The position numbers were made by a program, and so were the translations under genes. A stretch of 64,000 nt of DNA from Singulisphaera acidiphila DSM 18658. GTDB taxonomy: Bacteria; Planctomycetota; Planctomycetia; Isosphaerales; Isosphaeraceae. The notes beneath the pieces were generated by a model that saw only the letters and a list, made by a program, of their open reading frames with translations, ran no database searches and was not told where the DNA came from. The stretch lies in the NCBI RefSeq assembly GCF_000242455.2, contig NC_019892.1, positions 2,356,001 to 2,420,000 of the forward strand. Reading direction: 5' to 3'. Shown piece after piece: positions 9,377 through 17,661 of the stretch (its first letter is position 1; each line of letters begins with the position of its first letter).

Positions 9377-9464
9377 TCGTACCAAGCGCAGCCGCTAGCG
9401 GTTAGAATGAAGGGCATACGGCGATCCGTTCGCGTTTCTGTCGGGTTCGCGGAGCCTGCCCCTG

Positions 9465-10007
9465 ATGTCGTCCGACACCCACCGACTCAGTCTTCTCCAC
9501 CAACGCGAGATCGAAGCACGCATCGTCGGTCCAATCATCCATGCGGTTCGTGACGAGCTTGGCGAGGAGAAAACCTTGTCCTTGCTTCGCCGCGTCATCT
9601 CCGACCTGGCCCGTCAGAGCGGTACTGAACTCGCGGCGCAGTTGGGCGAAGCGACCCTCGCCGCCTTTTCGGGAAGCCTCGATCGCTGGCGGGAGGGGGG
9701 AGCGCTTGAGTTTGAAATGCTCGAGAGGACCGAAGAGCGTCTCTCGTTTAATGTGACACGCTGTCGCTATGCCGAGATGTACCGCGCCTTGGGGCTGGCC
9801 GACCTGGGCTCGAGTCTCTCGTGCCAGCGCGATTTCTCCCTGGTCGAGGGATTCAACCCCGCGATCCGGCTCTCGCGCACTCAGACCCTCATGGAAGGCG
9901 CCCCTTTCTGCAACTTCCGGTTTGTCGCGGCTTCGGAGCCGGATGCCTCGCACGCCCCGCACGAAGGGGATTCACCGACCGTGCCGAGCCCGGATCAGGT
10001 CCCTTGA
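9465..10007 (+). CDS. L-2-amino-thiazoline-4-carboxylic acid hydrolase-like protein
   Basis: The 180-residue soluble protein resembles the ATC hydrolase family: a helical N-terminus, a VTRCRYAEMYRALG block around residues 98-111, and the CNFRF motif with Cys near residue 152 close to the C-terminus. Family members open a thiazoline ring on the way to cysteine or belong to uncharacterised relatives. The last 25 residues are Pro/Ser-rich and poorly conserved in character. It stands alone between a response regulator and a membrane channel gene, so there is no pathway context. Family assignment is from memory of motifs. Confidence 0.68.
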   Translation: MSSDTHRLSLLHQREIEARIVGPIIHAVRDELGEEKTLSLLRRVISDLARQSGTELAAQLGEATLAAFSGSLDRWREGGALEFEMLERTEERLSFNVTRCRYAEMYRALGLADLGSSLSCQRDFSLVEGFNPAIRLSRTQTLMEGAPFCNFRFVAASEPDASHAPHEGDSPTVPSPDQVP

Positions 10008-10132
10008 TTCTCAAGTCGTCTGGACAATTTGCCGATTAACGCGATGGTAGGGGGGGCTGACCGAACTTCGTCAGGATGACGAGCGGCCACGCTCGACAGG
10101 TCTGATTGGCCCACAACGGAAGGGGCTTTCCC

Positions 10133-11407
10133 ATGCCGAGCGGAGCTCACGGCACTTCCAGGATGTCTTACTCCGGCACGCTTGCGATGCTGGGTCTGGC
10201 CCTGGCTTTCCCGATCGGCCTGATGATTTTCAACCCAACGCTCATGTTCGAGCGGGGTTGGGAACAATACGTTGGAACCGCCATCTACTTCTGGGCGGTG
10301 ATTGCGCTGACCCGCGAACTCGCCAAGCTTTGGGCGAACGAGCAGGCATTCGAAGAGGTTCCCGCTCTCCTCCACACCGTCAAGGCTGCCTGCGGCTCGA
10401 TCGGCGAGGGCGAAGCCGCCTCGACCGCGATCCCCCTTGAGGAGCGGAGGCTCTTGCCAGTCCGGGTTCGTCAGCTCACGACGTACCTCGAAGAGACCGG
10501 CTCTCCGTCCGTCTCGCAGATGATGGAGTTGAATCGGGAAGCCTCGGCCCTCGATCAGGAACATTCCGCGGGCCGGTTCACCCTCACCCGTTACATCCTC
10601 TATCTCTTGCCGGTGATCGGTTTCATCGGGACCGTCGAGGGCATCTCCAAGGCCTTGATGAATATCAGCAAGGTCTTGCCGATGGTCAAGGACCTCGATG
10701 GGTTCATGAACAACCTGACCGGGGTGACGTCGGCCCTGCAAATTGCGTTTGATAGCACCCTGCTCGCTCTCTTCCTGAGTGCGGCACTGATGCTCGTCCA
10801 GACGCTGGTCTTCCGTCGATCCGAAGACCTGCTTGCACGCGTCGATCGCTGGATCGTCGAATTCGTGCTGCCTCGCGTGGGTGCCGCCGAGCCGCAGGCT
10901 GTGGGCGGGGCGGACACGATGGCCGCGCAGTGGAGCGCGCGACTTGGCACCCAGATCGAGCAGTTCGCTCGCTCGATCGATCTTCTGCCCAACTCGATGT
11001 CCGGCTTTCAGCGCGGGGCCGAGTCGATTGGCCGGATCGGCGCTGAGCTTGAGGCCTTGGGGGCAGCCGGCGACACACTTCGCCGGGGCGTCGCCGCCCT
11101 GGGGCGAATCGAGACCACGCTCAGCGATCAGGCGGGCTCGGCCGACCAGTTCGAGGAGATCAAGCGCGGGATCGACCGCACCTGTGCGGCGATCGAGGCC
11201 CTGTCGAACTCGTGGGCCTTGGCCTATGAGCGATCGAGCCGGAACACTCAGGATCAACTAGCGCGGACCTTGAACAGCCTCAAAGATGCAATCGACCTGC
11301 TGAACGTCAGCATGGAGCAAGGGAATGCCCTCTATCGCAACATCGTGAAGAAGATGTTCGATTCCGGTAACAGAGGGTTCTCTGTTGCAAAGGACGATGC
11401 CGCGTAG
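10133..11407 (+). CDS. MotA/TolQ/ExbB-like proton channel family protein
   Basis: The protein has 424 residues from the ATG at 10133, chosen because GGAAGGGG precedes it. Membrane helices lie near residues 12-30, 43-60, 155-175 and 205-228. The helix pair carries GFIGTVEGIS and VTSALQIAFDSTLLALFLS, the conserved signature of MotA/ExbB channel subunits. A long soluble C-terminal part (residues 240-410) is helical with repeated spacing, as in a coiled coil. Such subunits form a pentamer that drives an ExbD/MotB-type partner using the ion gradient. The expected partner gene directly downstream is damaged; an ExbD-like N-terminus reappears at 13703. Confidence 0.82.
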   Translation: MPSGAHGTSRMSYSGTLAMLGLALAFPIGLMIFNPTLMFERGWEQYVGTAIYFWAVIALTRELAKLWANEQAFEEVPALLHTVKAACGSIGEGEAASTAIPLEERRLLPVRVRQLTTYLEETGSPSVSQMMELNREASALDQEHSAGRFTLTRYILYLLPVIGFIGTVEGISKALMNISKVLPMVKDLDGFMNNLTGVTSALQIAFDSTLLALFLSAALMLVQTLVFRRSEDLLARVDRWIVEFVLPRVGAAEPQAVGGADTMAAQWSARLGTQIEQFARSIDLLPNSMSGFQRGAESIGRIGAELEALGAAGDTLRRGVAALGRIETTLSDQAGSADQFEEIKRGIDRTCAAIEALSNSWALAYERSSRNTQDQLARTLNSLKDAIDLLNVSMEQGNALYRNIVKKMFDSGNRGFSVAKDDAA

Positions 11408-11421
11408 ACCAGTATCGATGG

Positions 11422-11775
11422 TTGCTTGGACAAACACTCGTACGTTTCGTTCCACTCGTGACTTCTACCGCCGTCTTCGGTTTCGTGAGCATGGTCGTCT
11501 TGGCGGCCATGCTCGTTTTGATTTCACGGGACTCACGTCCTGCTCCGTGTCTGTCTCGGAAGGTCAGGCTTCACCCGGCGCTTCGTTTGCAGGATCTCGG
11601 TAAAGGTCTGCCCCTCGGCCGCACGCCAGCCGAAGGCCCTGGGACTCGAGGGCGTTCGCGCGATGGCCCCAACGCGCGCCAGGCGGCCAGGAGAAGACGC
11701 CAGGGAAGTGGTGAGGGCTCCTCGCGGGTCGCAACCGCTCAGGAGGCAGGCAAGCAGGCCACCGGGGGAGGCTGA
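11422..11775 (+). pseudogene. possible remnant of a membrane partner gene interrupted by an element fragment
   Basis: An open frame starts with TTG 14 bp after the channel gene and encodes a good transmembrane helix (STAVFGFVSMVVLAAMLVLI). It then runs into the left end of the short element at 11547-11573, after which the translation becomes an Arg/Gly-rich sequence without domain character. A single-helix protein just after a MotA/ExbB gene is the expected place for a MotB/ExbD-type partner. Calling it a disrupted gene is an inference. Confidence 0.35.
11547..11573 (+). repeat. left-end fragment of short CTNAG-targeting element
   Basis: These 27 bases match the left end of the complete copy at 14495 without a mismatch, and that at 40434 with one. 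The sequence diverges afterwards and no right end follows. It is a truncated relic. Confidence 0.7.
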
Positions 11776-12381
11776 AGCTCCTGCAACCAGGCCGGTAAGG
11801 TCGCGCTGGATTTCTGGAGACCGCTCACAAGTCTCTCTCCTTGTTTAACGTCTTAGACGTCCTCAACGTCCGCGGACAGAACTAATGCAGAGTCTACTTT
11901 GAAGCAACACGCGCGAGTAACGCGTGCATTTGTATGGTCGCGGACGTCGTGGACGTCGAAGTCAGTAAGCCGCCGTGACGAGCGCCTTGAGCCCGATCCC
12001 CTCGTACTCTCTGATCCGATTCCCGTCCACGTCGTGACTCCTCAACAGAAGGCATTGGTAACGTTCTGTGGCTTTCTTGTGATTATACCATAATCATGGT
12101 GGTAGCCAATATGTATGACGTTGAGTCAGCCAGGGTTGCCCACCAAACAAAAAGTGCCTTTAAGCAGTCGCCACTTCGCGACCGAGCGAAAGCGAGCTTT
12201 GGAGGGGAACCGCAATCGCCTGGAACAGCCTTTTATGCCTGCGAACAGCGGAGGGGAATCGCCGGGACGCCCGGATCGCCAACGTCTCTCCACTCCGGAC
12301 AGCCCGGGGCAAAGGCATCACCCAAACTGCACTGCTGGGGTCAAATGCCCCACAAATCAGCCACGCAACAAGGAGGATTAG
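11776..12381. other. decayed intergenic sequence
   Basis: No gene is supported. The stretch holds near-inverted repeats ACGTCCTCAACGTCCGC (about 11858-11874) and GCGGACGTCGTGGACGT (about 11940-11956), and between them a CACGCG/CGCGTG hairpin. It also lacks the codon-position GC pattern of the neighbouring genes. It ends with the ribosome binding site of the gene at 12382. Confidence 0.4.
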
Positions 12382-12972
12382 ATGCGACTTCCAGCCTTCA
12401 CGATCAAGCAGATGATGGTCATCGTCCTTTGCTCCGGCCTCGCCCTGCATCTAACGGTCGCTGCCTGGCAGGCTCACCGCTACGGTGTACCGCACTTGCA
12501 CTCGTTCATTTTAAAGATGGGCAATGGCCCCGCCTGGGTCGTGGGCATAAGAAACCGGCCCTTCTGGCCCGCCTTTTGGCAACGTTCGCTGGGATACTCC
12601 TCCAAAGAGCAACGGGCGTGCTTCGAAGATGCTGACGCCCTGATGGAGATGTGCGAACTGGCCCATCCAGAGATCCGGATGCCGATGGGCCCCTACACTT
12701 ACGCCGCGAACCGTACAAAAGAGCAAATTACGTTTTTCTCGCAGCTACAGAAGGAACAGCAGCTAGAAAACCCAGGGAATTACCCCAACCCGGTCGTTCT
12801 GACAGAGATCCCCTCTCTGCTCCAGGAACCGTTGATCAAATGCCTGGTTTCCCCGGCCTCCGTCAGGGTGACCACATTCTGCTTCCTGGGTTTAGACTCG
12901 CTCGTGACCAAGGTGAGGAAGTCCGCGAGGCTGGCCGCCTTTCGCTCGAATCTTGAAGCGATGGGCTTGTAG
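12382..12972 (+). CDS. hypothetical planctomycete membrane-anchored protein
   Basis: A strong AAGGAGG lies 8 bases before the ATG, which supports both the gene and its start. The 196-residue product opens with MRLPAFTIKQMMVIVLCSGL, the Arg/Thr-Ile-rich start followed by one hydrophobic helix (about residues 11-28) that many uncharacterised planctomycete proteins share. The rest is soluble and rich in Glu, Pro and aromatic residues, with no motif I recognise. It sits in an otherwise degraded interval, so it may have arrived with it. Confidence 0.6.
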   Translation: MRLPAFTIKQMMVIVLCSGLALHLTVAAWQAHRYGVPHLHSFILKMGNGPAWVVGIRNRPFWPAFWQRSLGYSSKEQRACFEDADALMEMCELAHPEIRMPMGPYTYAANRTKEQITFFSQLQKEQQLENPGNYPNPVVLTEIPSLLQEPLIKCLVSPASVRVTTFCFLGLDSLVTKVRKSARLAAFRSNLEAMGL

Positions 12973-13003
12973 CGGAGAGGAGGGCTACCTTCTTGCGATC
13001 CGT

Positions 13004-13215
13004 TCACCTCTCCGGCAGTAGCTCATCCAGCCCCGCGACCCCGAGTAACCCGATGATCGCCCGGCCCTCTCCTGTGGCCACCACACCCTTCCCCCGGCAT
13101 GACGGGCAGACCTCCGTCCTGGGCGCACCGGCACGCGGCCATGGCCGCCGCAACGGGTGCAGTTACCAACTGATCTTTGAAGAAACGACGGCAGGGTGTA
13201 GAGAAGAGGTCACCG
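13004..13215 (-). pseudogene. frameshifted zinc-ribbon-like protein remnant
   Basis: Two paired-cysteine modules are readable on the minus strand in different frames. One frame gives SVGNCTRCGGHGRV (around 13130-13175); another gives EVCPSCRGKGVV followed by IIGLLGVAGLDELLPER and a TGA whose complement is at 13004-13006. CxxCGGxG followed by CxxCxGxG is the spacing of DnaJ-type zinc modules, so a single-base indel between the two is the simplest reading. No start codon context is preserved. Confidence 0.45.
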
Positions 13216-13702
13216 AACTTCGAGCAAGGCCGAAGACAACTGTCCTTTGGGAGAATTGGCCTGACCTCTGGCAGTGAAGCTGATGCAATCATGCTCAAAG
13301 ACATCGAAAGGGTACAAGCCGAGATTACCGATCGAGAGTCCCAGCTTATCCCATTGCACGAAAATTACGGGAACGGGTTGGGGAACTCTCAAGGAGTTGG
13401 TGACTCAATCAGGGATCTTGAAGAAGCTTTGAGAGGCTCTAGGTAAGATCCTCTCGAAGATTGTGGTCTACTGCCGTCAAAATCCTAACGCGCGGGGTAA
13501 CCAGAACCGATCAATCCTTGAGAGGCTTGAGTTCTTCCCGAAGGTCGGTGAGCCAATAACGCTCGACTTGACCCCCCCGCAAACCCAAGCATAAGACAAC
13601 TCTTGTTCTTGGGGCAAGACATCATGAAGAAGACGTTCGACGAGCGGGCTACCGGTCAGGGCCAGGGTTACGACACGTTCCGGGCCGCTTGAAGGAGGAA
13701 AG
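13216..13702. other. intergenic, no convincing gene
   Basis: Several short frames overlap here on both strands; none has recognisable protein character. The last 12 bases hold AAGGAGGA, the ribosome binding site of the gene at 13703. Confidence 0.35.
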
Positions 13703-14458
13703 ATGCGTCGATCACGGCGAGGTGGCCATGGCGGCCTGGAGTTCGGCGGTTCGGGCGAGGATTCGTTCGTCGCGGTTGTCGTGACCAAGCTCACGGGCGC
13801 ACTTCTTTTTATCTTACTGCTGACCATGGTCATCATGGCGCTTTTGCCCAAGGCCATCGACCTCCCTTCATCAGAAGGGGGAGAGGAGAAAGCCGCCCCG
13901 ACTCCGCTTGCGATCGCCACTCCGGAAATGCTTCCCGAGGCGATTGCAGGCCGGCCCTATGTCGTGGCGCTGGCCTCGACGGGGGGGAGTGGACCCATTC
14001 GGTGGGCGATCGACGGCAAGCTTCCCGACGGCCTGACGTTTGACCCGACCTCGGCCCAGCTTCGGGGTACGCCTCGGGTCGGCACGCCGGAACCGGCCGC
14101 GCTCTTGCTCCGCGCGACCGACGGAATGGATCGGACGAGCCAAGCCACACGTCTCGTCGTTTACGAATCCGATCGGCCGTTGACGACTCCCTCGAAATGG
14201 GCCCCGCACCTGCCGCCCATTCCCTGGCGTGCCTGGCTTGAGCAGGGGGTCGGCTTCCTGATTCTCTGGCTCGTCTATCTCGTGGGGATGAACACCCTGG
14301 CGAGCCTTCAGCGCCATTCCCTCGCCTCGCAGTCTGCAGAGGACGACCTCGAACGCAACGTTCGCCGCCGCTTTACCTCCTACCGCTGGATGGTCCGCCT
14401 GGCTTCGATCGGCGCAGCGGCAACCCTCGCCGTCTGGCTGGTGCAGCAACGCGCCTGA
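13703..14458 (+). CDS. membrane protein with ExbD-like N-terminus and Ig-like (He_PIG) domain
   Basis: The ATG follows AAGGAGGA at a good distance. The 251-residue product starts with a Gly/Arg-rich cytosolic stretch, then GSGEDSFVAVVVTKLTGALLFILLLTMVIMALLPKAI, like the N-terminal helix of ExbD/MotB-type proteins. Residues 72-155 read PEAIAGRPYVVALASTGG...WAIDGKLPDGLTFDP...LRGTP, a classical putative Ig (He_PIG) domain. Two further helices lie near 180-200 and 231-247. It likely works in the envelope with the MotA/ExbB-like protein encoded 2.3 kb upstream. Confidence 0.7.
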   Translation: MRRSRRGGHGGLEFGGSGEDSFVAVVVTKLTGALLFILLLTMVIMALLPKAIDLPSSEGGEEKAAPTPLAIATPEMLPEAIAGRPYVVALASTGGSGPIRWAIDGKLPDGLTFDPTSAQLRGTPRVGTPEPAALLLRATDGMDRTSQATRLVVYESDRPLTTPSKWAPHLPPIPWRAWLEQGVGFLILWLVYLVGMNTLASLQRHSLASQSAEDDLERNVRRRFTSYRWMVRLASIGAAATLAVWLVQQRA

Positions 14459-14494
14459 TCCCGCCGCTCAGAAGAGCGGGAATGACCCATCTCA

Positions 14495-14676
14495 GTGTCT
14501 GTCTCGGAAGGTCAGGCTTCATTAGGGAAAGGAAGGACGCTGGGTGCCACGGGTTCCGTACTCGGACCCCGTGCGCCCCGGCCAAGGATTTCCCGCACGG
14601 GGTCCGAGTACGGAACCCGTGGCACCCGAAAGATGATCGAAAAGCACCGATAGGATTTGCCTTCTGGGACAGACTC
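14495..14676. mobile_element. short non-autonomous element (MITE-like), complete copy
   Basis: The 182-bp unit has imperfect terminal inverted repeats (AGTGTCTGTCTCGGAAGG at the left, the complement of AGAGTCTGTCCCAGAAGG at the right). Its middle is a near-perfect 34-bp inverted repeat around 14548-14627 (GGTGCCACGGGTTCCGTACT and complement) that can form a long hairpin. It has no coding capacity. Flanks are CTCAG and CTAAG, fitting a CTNAG target with TNA duplication as used by part of the IS5 family. A second copy is at 40434 and a fragment at 11547. Confidence 0.8.
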
Positions 14677-14921
14677 TAAGCCTGACGTGGCGACGACCCT
14701 GGTGCTGGTGATTCCCCCCTCTCTCGCGAGGTGGGGGTCGCCGGGCCAACGGCCTTGTGCTCGCTCACGACGTTCATGGATCCTTCAAAGTGAGGGGACG
14801 TTCGAGAATCCCCAAGGATTCTGGGGCGCACGGATCATGAATGGCGCTACATCCTATATTCGTTTGCGGCACCCTTCTGCGCATTGGTTACAACCAGGCG
14901 TCATTCCCCTAGGAGGCAGAG

Positions 14922-16097
14922 ATGTCCCGACTTCGCGCGTTCTTATTAAGCATGGGACTCGTCATTGTCGTCCTACTTGCGCAATCCGTGAGCCAAGCTC
15001 AGGCTCCGGGCGGCGGTGGTGGCGGTGGTAATCGTGGCGGCCGTGGTGGTGGAGGTCCTGGCGGCTTTGGCGGCCGGAACCGGATTTCGTCGCCATTGAC
15101 TTTGGCTTCCAATAAATATGTGCAAGAGGATCTTAAGTTGACCGACTCCCAGAAGGAGCAGGTCAAGGCGCTCTCCGACAAGATTGACGAGCAACGCAAA
15201 GCGCAACGGGATTCGTTTGCACAGCAGCGCAACGGAGGAGGCAATCCCACTGCCAACGCAGCGGGAGCGACTCCCCCTGCCGGGGACGCTGCGAAGGCCG
15301 ATGCCCCGTCGACCAAAGGGCGTGGCGGGCGCACGCGAGGTGGTCCTGCCGCCAAAAATGGCGATGCGACCAAGGCTGGTGACGTTGCCAAGGGGGCCGA
15401 TCCCAACGGCGGAGCGGCGGCTCGGGGCCAGCGTGGCGGGAACAATGGCAATGGCTTTGGCAACGGACCCAACGGCGGTGGTGCGGACTTTCGGGCGATG
15501 TTTGAACGCCAGCAGGCGGAAACCGACGCGGCGCTTGGCAAGATTCTGAACAAGTCCCAGCGCGATCGAATTCATCAGATCCAACTGCAACAAGAAGGCC
15601 CGATGGCGGTCACCAAGCCTGAAATGCAGACGAAGTTGAATATGAGCCCGATGCAGATTGAGCAAATCGCCATGATCGTCGATGAGCGACAACAGGCGCA
15701 GCGGAATCTGTTCACCCAGGGGCGAGACCAGATGGCCGGTTTCCAGTCCGCGGATGGAAGATTCGACTTTCGAGCCTTCCAGGCCAAAGTGCAGCAGGAT
15801 CCTCAATTTAAAGCGGAGATGGATAAGAGTCGCGAGGCGATGACGAAGCAGAGCACAAAACTTCAGGATCAGTCGATTGCCATGATTGGCAAGACGTTGA
15901 CCAAGAAGCAGCATCAGAATTTCCAGAAGATGCAAGGCCCCCCCTTCGACCTGGCGAAGTTGGATCGCAACTACGATCCCGAAGCCGCTGCGGCAAAGGA
16001 GAAAGAGGAGGCCGACGCCGCCAAGGAATCTGCGAATAGCAAGAAGAGCTCGGCCTCAAAGAAGAAGACCGCAGCCAAGACCAAACGGAGCACCTGA
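14922..16097 (+). CDS. secreted Gly-rich/Lys-rich protein with CpxP/Spy-like LTxxQ segments
   Basis: An AGGAGG lies 8 bases before the ATG. The 391-residue protein has a signal peptide (residues 1-27, hydrophobic VIVVLLAQSVSQAQA), a Gly/Arg-rich linker at 28-55, and then helical segments with KLTDSQKEQVKAL (about 73) and MSPMQIEQIAMIVDERQQAQ (about 245), similar to LTxxQ-type periplasmic proteins. Residues 100-180 are Gly/Ala/Asn-rich low complexity, and the C-terminus is Lys/Ala-rich. Residues 205-260 match the protein encoded next, so the two are paralogues. Function is unknown; a periplasmic sensing or scaffold role is a guess. Confidence 0.75.
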   Translation: MSRLRAFLLSMGLVIVVLLAQSVSQAQAPGGGGGGGNRGGRGGGGPGGFGGRNRISSPLTLASNKYVQEDLKLTDSQKEQVKALSDKIDEQRKAQRDSFAQQRNGGGNPTANAAGATPPAGDAAKADAPSTKGRGGRTRGGPAAKNGDATKAGDVAKGADPNGGAAARGQRGGNNGNGFGNGPNGGGADFRAMFERQQAETDAALGKILNKSQRDRIHQIQLQQEGPMAVTKPEMQTKLNMSPMQIEQIAMIVDERQQAQRNLFTQGRDQMAGFQSADGRFDFRAFQAKVQQDPQFKAEMDKSREAMTKQSTKLQDQSIAMIGKTLTKKQHQNFQKMQGPPFDLAKLDRNYDPEAAAAKEKEEADAAKESANSKKSSASKKKTAAKTKRST

Positions 16098-16127
16098 GCC
16101 TCGCCTGGTCCCTTTGTCAGCCACCCG

Positions 16128-16165
16128 GAAGCCCGACCTTTTTTTCCGATCGGAGGTCGGGCTTC
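16128..16165 (+). terminator. hairpin downstream of the Gly-rich protein gene
   Basis: A perfect 12-bp stem GAAGCCCGACCT / AGGTCGGGCTTC encloses a 14-base loop that includes a T run. It sits 30 bp after the stop. No T tract follows on the plus strand, so it may be a terminator of weak type or an RNA end-protecting hairpin. Confidence 0.6.
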
Positions 16166-16315
16166 TGTCTGCGCGGGGCGGGGCAATGTCTGGGCCTTTT
16201 GCGATGTGCGCCAGGCTCGAGTCTGATCTTCCCCCGTTGGCCTGATCCTCGTATAACGGCGGAGCGAAGGTCGTGAAGGATCGGATTGATCTGGTTTGCG
16301 GGAGGGAATCCGGCC

Positions 16316-16939
16316 ATGCGTCAGGGAATGACCGCCGTTGCGTCTGCGCTTCTACTAAGCATGGCACTCGCCAATTCGCCCTGCTGCGCAGGCACCGAGG
16401 CGCTTCCTGACAGCCGCCTTGGAATTCGGACTGCCCCCTTGCTTCTCCTGAGCCGTCGCGACGTCCAGGCCGACCTCCAGTTGAGTCGCACCCAGGTTGA
16501 CGACGCCGAGGCCGCGATCAGCGAGCTCTACAACAAGGCCAACGGGCTGCGCGGACTCAACGGGGAGAAGGCGATTGCCGAACGGCGTGCGATCGACGAG
16601 CAGCAACGCCAATGGTTCGAGACCAGGCTGTCCGAGACCCAGCGGAAGCGGATCATCCAGATCGATCTCCAATGGGAAGGACCGTCCGCGTTGGTCAGCC
16701 GACCGGCGGTGGCGGAATTCTTGGACTTAACGCCCGAACAGCTCACGACTCTGAAAAAGGCCGTTGACGAATCGAATCGCCGCCGCACCAAAGGTGAGCG
16801 CACGAGTTCCGTCGAAGGTGAATTGGCTCGTCAGACGCTCGCTGTGCTTTCCGAGGCGCAGAAGCTGCGCTGGAAGGCGATGCTGGGCCAACCGGTTCAG
16901 CTTCAACTGACTCACGCCGAAGACAAAAAGACGAAGTGA
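16316..16939 (+). CDS. secreted LTxxQ-like protein, paralogue of the upstream gene
   Basis: The ATG at 16316 follows GCGGGAGGG at suitable spacing and puts a signal peptide at the N-terminus (residues 1-26, ASALLLSMALANSPCCAG). The 207-residue product is helical. Its block KRIIQIDLQWEGPSALVSRP, then FLDLTPEQLTTLKKAVDESN, matches RIHQIQLQQEGPMAVTKPEM, then LNMSPMQIEQIAMIVDERQQ of the neighbour. This shows gene duplication followed by loss of the Gly-rich parts. The C-terminus is Lys-rich. Function is unknown. Confidence 0.72.
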   Translation: MRQGMTAVASALLLSMALANSPCCAGTEALPDSRLGIRTAPLLLLSRRDVQADLQLSRTQVDDAEAAISELYNKANGLRGLNGEKAIAERRAIDEQQRQWFETRLSETQRKRIIQIDLQWEGPSALVSRPAVAEFLDLTPEQLTTLKKAVDESNRRRTKGERTSSVEGELARQTLAVLSEAQKLRWKAMLGQPVQLQLTHAEDKKTK

Positions 16940-16963
16940 ACGCCCCGGGCGATGATCCGCGGA

Positions 16964-17494
16964 TTAGGCCAGCGGGGCGGGACCGATGGTGAGTCGCTCA
17001 AACTCCGGGTTGCCTCGGAGTTTGTCGAAGTCATGCTCGGCGGGGATGAGAGAGCGGAGCTCCGGCTCAAGGTCGAGAGCCACGGTCAGCTCATCAAGTG
17101 CCTTGGACGCATTGCCGGCCAAGCTCCAGTAACAAGCGAGATTGTAGTGGATGAGCGGCTGGGGCGTCTTGGCATTATGCCGGGCGGCACGCTCCAGGGA
17201 GTCGATGGCCTGTGCAAGACGTTGCGTGCGTTTGTAGCACCAGCCGAGGGCGATCGCGACGCCGATGTCGGCCGGTTTTAGGGCCGCGGCCACTTCCAGC
17301 GGTTTGAGTGCTTCGCGGTAACGTTCCAGCGAGCGCAGGGCTTCGCCGCTCAGGAAACTGGCCTCGAACTGCATCGTTGCCCAGTCGGCCCGGCGTTCGA
17401 GGATCTCAATGGCTTTGCGAGGCAGATTGAGCATCAGATAGCCCTCTGCCTCGTCAAGTTGCCGCTTAATTGGGTCGCGGATGATCCGGCTCAT
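16964..17494 (-). CDS. TPR repeat protein
   Basis: The 176-residue protein (ATG at 17494) is made of about four TPR units from residue 10 to 150, for example NLPRKAIEILERRADW, YREALKPLEVAAALKP and NASKALDELTVALDLEP, and ends with FDKLRGNPEFERL, a common closing block of TPR proteins. It has no signal peptide, so it is a cytosolic interaction module. It ends 25 bp from the convergent gene at 16316-16939 and begins 167 bp from the ADP-ribosylglycohydrolase gene, which has the same orientation. Its partner is unknown. Confidence 0.75.
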   Translation of the reverse strand: MSRIIRDPIKRQLDEAEGYLMLNLPRKAIEILERRADWATMQFEASFLSGEALRSLERYREALKPLEVAAALKPADIGVAIALGWCYKRTQRLAQAIDSLERAARHNAKTPQPLIHYNLACYWSLAGNASKALDELTVALDLEPELRSLIPAEHDFDKLRGNPEFERLTIGPAPLA

Positions 17495-17661
17495 CGCCCC
17501 GCCGTCTCCCCTCAACAAACTTCCCACCCGTTCCCTTCACTCCCTCGAAGGTCGACGAACGTACCTATGAAACCGTTGCGACAGTTTACCCGAAAACAAA
17601 GGGGTAAGGAAGAGACTGTTGCGTTGTCTCTTCCTCCATGCCAACAACGGTCGCGGGTCGG

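Noticed and set aside
9995..11257. Minus-strand open frame of 420 codons opposite the MotA/ExbB-like gene
   Set aside because: It is Arg/Gln/Gly-rich without a hydrophobic or conserved block, while the plus strand has the channel signature.
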